This document shows, piece after piece, positions 1 through 5,237 of a stretch of 8,018 nt of DNA. How positions within the stretch are numbered: the stretch's first letter is position 1; each line of letters opens with the position of its first letter. The notes under the pieces were generated by a model. The model searched no databases, was not told where the DNA came from, and was given only the letters and a program-made list of their open reading frames with translations. The DNA is from Cyclobacteriaceae bacterium (lineage in GTDB: Bacteria; Bacteroidota; Bacteroidia; Cytophagales; Cyclobacteriaceae). The DNA lies in the NCBI GenBank assembly GCA_025455445.1, contig JALOMN010000056.1:1-8018 (forward strand), given 5' to 3'. The translations under genes and the position numbers were made by a program.

Positions 1-364
1 GATTTTTCCACTTTTTAAAATTCTCCAGGTTATCCTCGCCAATTATTACCTTAAACTCCTTTTCGGGATATTTTTCTTTCAGATGCACCAGTGTATGTAT
101 GGTATAACTTGGTTTAGGCAAATGAAATTCAACATCTGATACTTCCAGCTTATAGTTATCGGCTATTGCTGCTTTCACCATATCATAGCGATCAAACTCA
201 TGCAATAATCCCTTTGGAGATTTAAGCGGATTTTGTGGTGAAACCATAAACCACACTTTATCTAAATCAGAATTTTCCGCCATGATATTGGCAATGATCA
301 GATGGCCGATATGTATGGGATTAAAAGACCCAAAAAACAACCCTATTTTCTGATGTGAGTTCAT
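1..364 (-). CDS. nadD: Nicotinate-nucleotide adenylyltransferase, N-terminal 121 residues (cut by window edge)
   Basis: NadD transfers AMP from ATP to nicotinate mononucleotide to make deamido-NAD, a cytoplasmic step of NAD synthesis. My translation of the minus strand reads 121 codons without a stop and runs off the left edge; family members are about 190 residues, so roughly the last third is missing. Family marks are the nucleotidyltransferase signature GSFNPIHIGH at residues 12-21 (HxGH at 18-21), SPQNPLK at 42-48 in the substrate loop, and GEDNLENFKKWK at 109-120, matching the usual GxDNLxxFxxWK. The ATG (364-362) shares its A with the last base of the gmk stop codon (TAATG), so translation is probably coupled to gmk. 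A gmk-nadD pairing is, from memory, common in Bacteroidota. Identification is firm; only the C-terminus is unseen. Confidence 0.95.
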   Translation of the reverse strand, partial: MNSHQKIGLFFGSFNPIHIGHLIIANIMAENSDLDKVWFMVSPQNPLKSPKGLLHEFDRYDMVKAAIADNYKLEVSDVEFHLPKPSYTIHTLVHLKEKYPEKEFKVIIGEDNLENFKKWKN

Positions 365-936
365 TAAGGTGCTGCCTTAAACTGATCGTATAGCTGTTGG
401 GCCTTTTGCAATGATTCATTCAGATCCTCGTTTACCAACACTACATCAAATTTATCCTGAAAGGTCATTTCAAACTTCGCTTTAAATAACCTGCGTGAAA
501 GGCTTTCGTCTGATTCGGTGCCTCGCTCGCGTAGTCTTTCGGTTAATACTTCAAGAGAAGGCACCTTCACAAAAATGGCAAGGGCCTTATCACCAAAATA
601 TTTTTTCAGGTTGATTCCACCTTTTACATCTACATCAAAAATTACATTCTTTCCTTCGCTCCAGATTCGCTCGATTTCAGTTTTCAATGTCCCATAAAAA
701 TTACCGGCATACACTTCTTCCCACTCGATAAATTCATTATTGTCTATCTTTTTTTTGAACTCTTCCGGGGTGAGGAAATAATAATCCTTCCCGTCTTGTT
801 CAGTGCGTCCGCGCCTGTCGCGCGTGGATGCGGAGATTGAAAATCCTAGGTCTTTGTTATTCGTGAGCAGGTGCTTTACAATGGTGGTTTTACCAGAACC
901 GGAAGGAGCAGAGAAAATGAGTGCTTTACCAGGCAT
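364..936 (-). CDS. gmk: Guanylate kinase
   Basis: Guanylate kinase phosphorylates GMP (and dGMP) to GDP with ATP, an essential cytoplasmic step in GTP supply. The 190-residue length is normal. The P-loop is at residues 10-17 (APSGSGKT). The GMP-binding region includes [16 protein letters not shown] at 37-52 and the [13 protein letters not shown] segment at 71-83. IFDVDVKGG at 99-107 is the conserved Walker-B-like strand, and the arginine-rich lid follows at 134-149 (RLRERG...SRRL). The start ATG overlaps the last base of the upstream anti-sigma stop codon, and the stop overlaps the nadD ATG in the same way, so gmk is in the middle of a translationally coupled string. A run of eight A residues (positions 749-756, encoding Lys-Lys-Lys) leaves the frame intact. 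The assignment is secure. Confidence 0.98.
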   Translation of the reverse strand: MPGKALIFSAPSGSGKTTIVKHLLTNNKDLGFSISASTRDRRGRTEQDGKDYYFLTPEEFKKKIDNNEFIEWEEVYAGNFYGTLKTEIERIWSEGKNVIFDVDVKGGINLKKYFGDKALAIFVKVPSLEVLTERLRERGTESDESLSRRLFKAKFEMTFQDKFDVVLVNEDLNESLQKAQQLYDQFKAAP

Positions 937-1205
937 TAAGATGCAGTGTTTTGGTTTATCTGGAATTTTATTTCCTCAATCAGCCCGGGAGGTACTGAAT
1001 CGTTGCAACACCGCGATTTAAGTAATTGTTTTATGGCAGAATCAAGACTGTAAGATTTGAAGCATGGCATGCATGAGTCCATATGATTTTTAAAATACAA
1101 GCGCTGCTCTTCGCTTGCTTCATCATCTAAAATTAACTGAAGCATCTGCATGCAGGTTGGCTTTGCTCCATCAGCTTGAACAAAAGGATTTTTTTCTGGT
1201 ATCAT
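936..1205 (-). CDS. RsrA-like zinc/cysteine anti-sigma factor
   Basis: This 89-residue soluble protein carries the ZAS anti-sigma signature Hx3Cx2C: His41, Cys45, Cys48. An upstream Cys18 sits where RsrA of Streptomyces has its first zinc-ligand cysteine. A Cys66-Cys67 pair precedes a VPPGL segment (71-75), as in the RCC...VPGDL region I remember from RsrA. There is no membrane segment. Family knowledge: such proteins bind and silence their cognate ECF sigma factor and release it when thiol oxidation expels zinc. I infer the partner is the sigma gene ending 3 nt upstream. The stop codon overlaps the gmk ATG by one base. Reading it as a redox sensor rests on cysteine spacing; a zf-HC2 anti-sigma with another signal remains possible. 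Confidence 0.87.
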   Translation of the reverse strand: MIPEKNPFVQADGAKPTCMQMLQLILDDEASEEQRLYFKNHMDSCMPCFKSYSLDSAIKQLLKSRCCNDSVPPGLIEEIKFQINQNTAS

Positions 1206-1208
1206 AGA

Positions 1209-1793
1209 CTATGAATTTTTATAACCCATTGTTTTTGCATATTCACTTAACTTTTCTTTTAGCAACTGCCGTGCCCTGTGCAAGCGACTGCGTACCGTGC
1301 CAATTGGTATATCGAGGATCTTTGCCATTTCTTCATATTTAAAATCCTCCAGGTCGCATAATATAATTACTGTTCTGAAATCAACGTCCAACGCATTGAG
1401 TGCATTTGAAATTTCATCGCCAATCATGTCCTTCAAAGACTCTACACGTAAGTCAGGCGTAATCTGCCTGTCCACCTCTTCAGAGTTGTAGTACATCTCC
1501 ACTTCCTGATAATCGACCTTAGAAGGCTCTTTTGTCTTCTTGCGATAATCATTAATGAAACTGTTTTTCAAAATCCGAAACAGCCATGCTTTCGCATTAG
1601 TTCCTTTTTGGAATGATTCTATAAAACGAAAGGCCTTTAAGTAGGTATCCTGAACCAGATCTTTGGCATCATCCTGATCCAGCGTGAGTCTATAGCCAAA
1701 GTTATACATAGAGTTGATATGAGGCAGAAACTCATTATTGAAGATTGCGTTCTTCTCCTGAATAGAATAATGTTGCTTTTGAGATTCTTCCAT
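1209..1793 (-). CDS. ECF sigma-70 factor, SigR/SigH-like
   Basis: A 194-residue extracytoplasmic-function sigma factor that would direct RNA polymerase to a stress regulon. Region 2 spans about residues 21-88, with DAKDLVQDTYLKAFR at 42-56 (core binding and -10 recognition). The segment GTNAKAWLFRILKNSFIND followed by YRKK (64-86) closely resembles SigR of actinomycetes. Region 4 spans about 127-180, with the helix-turn-helix EEMAKILDIPIGTVRSRLHR at 154-173. The frame is open 12 nt further to a TTG at 1805, but I chose the ATG at 1793-1791: it is the first normal start, and the protein then begins MEESQKQ. The anti-sigma gene follows 3 nt after the stop, the usual order for an autoregulated sigma/anti-sigma pair. 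No terminator separates it from the glycosyltransferase gene ending 56 nt upstream. Confidence 0.95.
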   Translation of the reverse strand: MEESQKQHYSIQEKNAIFNNEFLPHINSMYNFGYRLTLDQDDAKDLVQDTYLKAFRFIESFQKGTNAKAWLFRILKNSFINDYRKKTKEPSKVDYQEVEMYYNSEEVDRQITPDLRVESLKDMIGDEISNALNALDVDFRTVIILCDLEDFKYEEMAKILDIPIGTVRSRLHRARQLLKEKLSEYAKTMGYKNS

Positions 1794-1802
1794 ATAGCTC
1801 GT

Positions 1803-1832
1803 CAAAAATACTAAAGTAGTATGAAACTCAAG
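1803..1832 (-). promoter_or_regulatory. Possible Bacteroidota-type promoter for the sigma/anti-sigma/gmk/nadD unit
   Basis: On the minus strand TATTTTTG (1810-1803) fits the Bacteroidota primary-sigma -7 element TAnnTTTG exactly. A weak CTTG (1832-1829) lies 18 nt upstream, near where a -33 TTTG is expected. The element ends only 9 nt before the ATG at 1793, so transcripts would be nearly leaderless, which argues for caution. I found no convincing SigR-type (GGAAT/GTT) site here. Inference from motif match only. Confidence 0.3.
1808..1822. promoter_or_regulatory. Short dyad upstream of the sigma gene, possible operator
   Basis: ATACTA-AAG-TAGTAT forms perfect 6-bp inverted arms around a 3-nt centre, beginning 15 nt upstream of the chosen sigma ATG and overlapping the candidate -7 element. 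The position suits a repressor or activator site, but a dyad this short and AT-rich can arise by chance. Confidence 0.25.
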
Positions 1833-1849
1833 CGACTACCCACCCGGTA

Positions 1850-2725
1850 TTACTTTACTATTTTATAGTTTTTATATTCACCAATACGATAGCCAATGAG
1901 CCTGCTGATAAAACGCTTTAGCAGCTCCTTGGCTGAATATCTGTTTTTCGTAAGATCATGATCAAACTTCCAGTTTTTCCGTTTGATGCGCTCATCCATT
2001 ACTTTCGGATGTGCATCATTGAATAGTACCAATGAATCTACCTGTGAATAATCAAATTCATTGGATCTGGCTATGTTTCCCTCTATCCACTGATCATCAT
2101 AATAGAATCTGCTCCATTCCTTTCTTTTCTCTTGCATGGTGCGCGGATCTTTTACCCAACCATAATGATATATCTCGGCATCAATCAATTTCACATTCAA
2201 TTTTTCATTCGGCTTCTTACGAAAGCCTTGAGCATCTTTATACGAAAAGATGCGCTTGTCATTTCGCACAATTCTTATCTCTCTTCGGTACCATCGCCAC
2301 GATTCACCCACATAATCATACGATCCATAAAAGTGTTTGTAGTTAAAGAGCAAGCCATCCACTGACAAATCATCTTTATATTGAAGCATTGCCTGTTTCA
2401 CTACATTAAAATATTTTTCATGCAGCACTTCATCTGCCTGAATATAGAAACACCAGTCAGCATCTGATGAGACAGCCTGAAAAGCTTTGTCCGTTTCAAT
2501 GGCAAAGGTTCTTCCCCCTGCGCGCAAGGCATCATCCCATATTGTCTCTATTATTTTAATTTTATCAGAAGGTATACTTCTAATCACTTCTAACGTGGCG
2601 TCTTCAGATTTTCCAACTGCCACAATAAATTCATCACATAAGGGAAGTATGGAAGTGATTGCTTCTACGATCGGATAATCATATTTGATCACATTACGGG
2701 CAATTGTAAAACCAGCAACCTTCAT
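1850..2725 (-). CDS. Family-2 glycosyltransferase
   Basis: A 291-residue GT-A-fold glycosyltransferase, probably adding a sugar to a lipid-linked or lipopolysaccharide acceptor on the cytoplasmic face of the membrane. The N-terminus (AGFTIARNVIK, 4-14) is the nucleotide-binding start of family 2. CDEFIVAVGKSEDAT (30-44) is the usual second strand, and YIQADEVLHE (94-103) occupies the metal-binding DxD position; its first Asp is replaced by Gln96, leaving Asp98-Glu99. IYHYGWV (185-191) gives the conserved late histidine. The C-terminus is basic and aromatic, with no clear transmembrane helix, suggesting peripheral membrane contact. No Shine-Dalgarno is seen before the ATG. It lies 70 nt downstream of the DUF707-like gene on the same strand and is likely co-transcribed with it. 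Donor and acceptor cannot be told from sequence. Confidence 0.88.
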   Translation of the reverse strand: MKVAGFTIARNVIKYDYPIVEAITSILPLCDEFIVAVGKSEDATLEVIRSIPSDKIKIIETIWDDALRAGGRTFAIETDKAFQAVSSDADWCFYIQADEVLHEKYFNVVKQAMLQYKDDLSVDGLLFNYKHFYGSYDYVGESWRWYRREIRIVRNDKRIFSYKDAQGFRKKPNEKLNVKLIDAEIYHYGWVKDPRTMQEKRKEWSRFYYDDQWIEGNIARSNEFDYSQVDSLVLFNDAHPKVMDERIKRKNWKFDHDLTKNRYSAKELLKRFISRLIGYRIGEYKNYKIVK

Positions 2726-2768
2726 TATCCAGGAATTACGAGTTTATGTGATGCCTTTTCATAATTCA

Positions 2769-2785
2769 TTATGTTATTAACATAA
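2769..2785. repeat. 17-bp perfect palindrome between two glycosyltransferase genes
   Basis: TTATGTTA-T-TAACATAA has 8-bp fully complementary arms around one base, in the 70-nt gap between the DUF707-like gene and the next glycosyltransferase. There is no adjacent T-tract and the arms are too AT-rich for a strong terminator, so an operator-like protein site is the likelier reading, if it has a function at all. Confidence 0.5.
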
Positions 2786-2795
2786 AGTGAAGAAG

Positions 2796-3575
2796 TCATG
2801 CGATGAATTCATTTTCTTTAAGCCATTTTCTGATTTTGAAGTAGCTTTTTCTCTTTTCCAGAAAACTGTTCTCAGGAACTGGTAATTCAAATATTTTCGT
2901 TTCAGGTAGGTGATAGGTGTGAAAAATTTCATCCCGCTCCTCTACCGCAGTTTTGCCAAGCTTATTATAAAGTTCCCCTTTCCCTACTGGTTTGGTGTGT
3001 CGCGCTGATATCTGGTCAAACACGGCTATGCGATAGTTGCCATATTCCTTTCTTAACAGATTACCCCATAAAATATCAATTCCCCATCCAGATTGATTCA
3101 GACTGAAGGTAGATAATAATTTACGGATAGCATCGCGGTGCATCACGGGGCACATCAACTCAACCGTGCTCAGATAACGAATGCCTGCAATATATTTCTT
3201 TCGCAATACCCGCCAGCTTTTATACGAATCACGTGTAAGCACCGGCTGACTTAATAATAATTGATGGTGACTGCATAATTGAAAAAGTGAAATGATGCCT
3301 TCTTCTGTTATTTCTATATCATCATCCACGAAGAAGAAATAATCATACTTATCAAGCCACTCAGGTGATTGTGTAAAGAGATTCTGAATCATTACCCATT
3401 TAAAATCATGCAAATCGAGAACCTGATAATGAGGTGAGTTCATCTCCAGACCTTTTATGGAAGTAGGCTCATGATAGGTAAGTAATACCACATCGAAAGG
3501 TCGATTCGCTGAGTTTACTATCCAGGAACTCCACATTGAACTTCTGCCAAATGGAACCATTACTGCTTGTTTCAT
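2796..3575 (-). CDS. DUF707-like putative glycosyltransferase
   Basis: The 259-residue protein has the motif order I associate with the DUF707 family (Pfam PF05212), whose members have a glycosyltransferase-like GT-A layout but mostly unknown reactions. YFFFVDDDIEI (79-89) gives a DDD metal-binding triad at 84-86. It is followed by SQPVL (109-113), VELMCPV (138-144), GWGIDILW (163-170) and RHTKPVG (192-198). There is no signal peptide or membrane helix, and the C-terminal 25 residues are basic. The ATG overlaps the TGA of the fused glycosyltransferase gene by 4 nt (ATGA), implying translational coupling and a shared pathway. Function as a surface-glycan transferase is inferred from the fold signature and neighbours. 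The family call is from motif memory, not a search. Confidence 0.78.
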   Translation of the reverse strand: MKQAVMVPFGRSSMWSSWIVNSANRPFDVVLLTYHEPTSIKGLEMNSPHYQVLDLHDFKWVMIQNLFTQSPEWLDKYDYFFFVDDDIEITEEGIISLFQLCSHHQLLLSQPVLTRDSYKSWRVLRKKYIAGIRYLSTVELMCPVMHRDAIRKLLSTFSLNQSGWGIDILWGNLLRKEYGNYRIAVFDQISARHTKPVGKGELYNKLGKTAVEERDEIFHTYHLPETKIFELPVPENSFLEKRKSYFKIRKWLKENEFIA

Positions 3576-5119
3576 ATGGTAACCTGAGAATTTTTAGTAA
3601 TGCCATTTTCACAGCGTATTAGTCCTAATTCCAGTGTGCGGGCAAGTACAGCTTCATTGGCCGCCAATTGCTTACGCGAATGCTCTTTATGATAAAGATG
3701 ATAACCAAAGCCAGCAAACTTCAAATGCTTTCTTCGGATGCCCGCATTGTTCATCCGCACAACAAACTCAGAATCCTCTCGCCCCCAACCTGCAAAGTCT
3801 TCATTGAATCCATTCACATTCATCACATCTTCTTTCCAGAATGAAAGGTTAGCACCGCGCACTTGATGATGACCTGTTCGGTAATAGGAAAAGAGAGATG
3901 ACAAGAATCTGCTTTTTAAAACATTTAAGCGGTTATCAATTCCGGAATCAAAAAAACCTATAGTAAGCTTTTTACCATTTAACATTTCTTTTGTTTTAGA
4001 TTCCTGCAGCAATACCCGCGAGCCCTGAATAAACTGTCTCTTCCATGCATTACGTCTATGCTCCTGGATAAACCCAGGCGGCAACACAATATCTCCGTCA
4101 ATCATAATTAAATATTCACCGGATGCCATATTAATGGCTTTGTTTCGGATTGCGGCAAGCCTGAATCCGATATCTTCATGCCAGCAATGAATGAGTGTTA
4201 CAGGAAAGTATTTTTTAAAGCGCTCGATAAGTTGCCTGGTCTCTTCACCTGACCCATCATCGGCTACAATTACTTCATCCGGAAACTGTATTTGTTTCAT
4301 CACACTCATCAATACCAATTCGAGTGCGTCTGGCCTGTTATAAGTAGTTATAATTAGTGACGTGCGAAGCTGGCGGTTTGCTTCATGTAGCTTTGCATAT
4401 TTATAGAACGTATAGTTGGTATTGGAAATAGCAATCATCGCTCCTTCAAATCCACCTAATATTCCCAATTTCACAAAGAAATTGAAAAAGAAAGAATAAG
4501 CAGACTTATAAAATACTTTGAAAGCACTGCTCTTTACCTTATAACGATTTTCATGTGCAAAAATATCAGAGTACGATTGTACTTTGGCAAGGAAGGCAGC
4601 AGCATTTTCATATGCCCGGTGATAGATCACACCGCGTAAATGTTTCACCTTGGTTTTAGCATCATGCAATATAACTTTGTCGTGCGGATTATTCCCCCCC
4701 CAGCTACCAACGTTCCGATTCCACAACCGAAGTTTTGTGTCGGGCGACCACGCACCTACATGCATCCATTTACCTGCGTAGCTTGAGAGCCTGTTCATAC
4801 TGTAGGCATCGCATGGCCAAGTTTCCTTTACGTTCAGAATTGACCTTATTAATTCTTTAGAAAGATATTCATCTGCATCAAGCGAAAGAATCACATCGTG
4901 TGACGCTTGTGAAACAGCAAAGTTTTTTTGGTCGATATGACTGATAAATTCATGCTGTACCACTTTTGCTCCTTTCGCTATGCAGACCTCAAGAGTGGCA
5001 TCTGTAGAAAAGGAATCTACTACTACAATTTCATCGGCAACCGGGTAAAGTGAATCGATGCATTTACCGATATTCTTCTCTTCGTTATACGCAATAATAA
5101 CCGCGCTAATCTTTACCAT
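3572..5119 (-). CDS. Two-domain glycosyltransferase: WaaE-like GT2 fused to a GT2 with GWGxED motif
   Basis: The 515-residue protein holds two complete family-2 glycosyltransferases. Domain 1 (about 1-250) looks like WaaE/KdtX lipooligosaccharide-core transferases: VIIAYNEEKNI at 7-17, LDADE at 80-84, PHDKV near 145-149, and a hydrophobic aromatic stretch (204-232) that may touch the membrane. Domain 2 (about 252-510) starts afresh with SLIITTYNRPDA (254-265), has ADDGS at 286-290, the DGD triad at 341-343, RGANLSF at 421-427 and GWGRED at 444-449, the galactosyltransferase-type C-terminal motif. The protein may add two successive sugars to one acceptor; this is inference. The start ATG has only a distant AAGG upstream. 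A weak TTTG...GAAATTTA pair, spaced 20 nt, lies upstream as a possible promoter. Eight consecutive G residues at codons 140-142 are a potential slippage site. The DUF707-like gene overlaps its stop. Confidence 0.9.
   Translation of the reverse strand: MVKISAVIIAYNEEKNIGKCIDSLYPVADEIVVVDSFSTDATLEVCIAKGAKVVQHEFISHIDQKNFAVSQASHDVILSLDADEYLSKELIRSILNVKETWPCDAYSMNRLSSYAGKWMHVGAWSPDTKLRLWNRNVGSWGGNNPHDKVILHDAKTKVKHLRGVIYHRAYENAAAFLAKVQSYSDIFAHENRYKVKSSAFKVFYKSAYSFFFNFFVKLGILGGFEGAMIAISNTNYTFYKYAKLHEANRQLRTSLIITTYNRPDALELVLMSVMKQIQFPDEVIVADDGSGEETRQLIERFKKYFPVTLIHCWHEDIGFRLAAIRNKAINMASGEYLIMIDGDIVLPPGFIQEHRRNAWKRQFIQGSRVLLQESKTKEMLNGKKLTIGFFDSGIDNRLNVLKSRFLSSLFSYYRTGHHQVRGANLSFWKEDVMNVNGFNEDFAGWGREDSEFVVRMNNAGIRRKHLKFAGFGYHLYHKEHSRKQLAANEAVLARTLELGLIRCENGITKNSQVTI
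4694..4701 (-). repeat. G8 homopolymer inside the fused glycosyltransferase gene
   Basis: Eight consecutive G residues on the coding strand (C on the plus strand) span the Trp140-Gly141-Gly142 codons TGG GGG GGG. Elsewhere the window is GC-moderate with few long G runs. A one-base slip would truncate domain 1 and remove domain 2. Eight is near the lower end of lengths known to vary, so function is uncertain. Confidence 0.9.
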
Positions 5120-5182
5120 GTGATTATAATTCGACCTTAAATTTCACCTTATTTATGCTGCTTACCAAAAGAATATAGGTTA

Positions 5183-5218
5183 ATAAAAAAGCCTGCAAAA
5201 CATATTGTTTAGCAGGCT
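5183..5218 (-). terminator. Rho-independent terminator of the VWA gene
   Basis: On the minus strand AGCCTGC (5218-5212) pairs with GCAGGCT (5196-5190). An inner 4-bp extension (AAAC/GTTT) follows one mismatch, leaving a 5-nt loop. Six T residues follow immediately, then ATTA. The hairpin starts 20 nt beyond the VWA stop codon, correctly placed to end that transcript and insulate it from the glycosyltransferase genes downstream. It lies in the 118-bp gap 5120-5237, where I see no gene. Confidence 0.88.
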
Positions 5219-5237
5219 CTTACAACAACAAGTCATT

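Noticed and set aside
96..102. Truncation of nadD as a pseudogene
   Set aside because: The frame is open and motif-complete to the window edge; the gene is simply cut by the window.
749..756. A8 run in gmk as a slippage or frameshift site
   Set aside because: A-rich lysine codon runs are common in AT-rich genomes, gmk is expected to be essential, and the frame is intact.
803..1021. Plus-strand open frame of 72 codons over gmk and the anti-sigma gene
   Set aside because: It lies antisense to two firmly identified genes, shows no recognisable domain, and is explained by the coding strand opposite.
1794..1805. TTG start at 1805 for the SigR-like sigma factor
   Set aside because: It adds only four residues, lies inside the candidate -7 element, and an ATG follows at 1793.
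2032..2365. Plus-strand open frames opposite the family-2 glycosyltransferase gene
   Set aside because: Composition is rich in His/Ile/Ser as expected for antisense reading of an AT-rich gene; no motif and no separate start signal.
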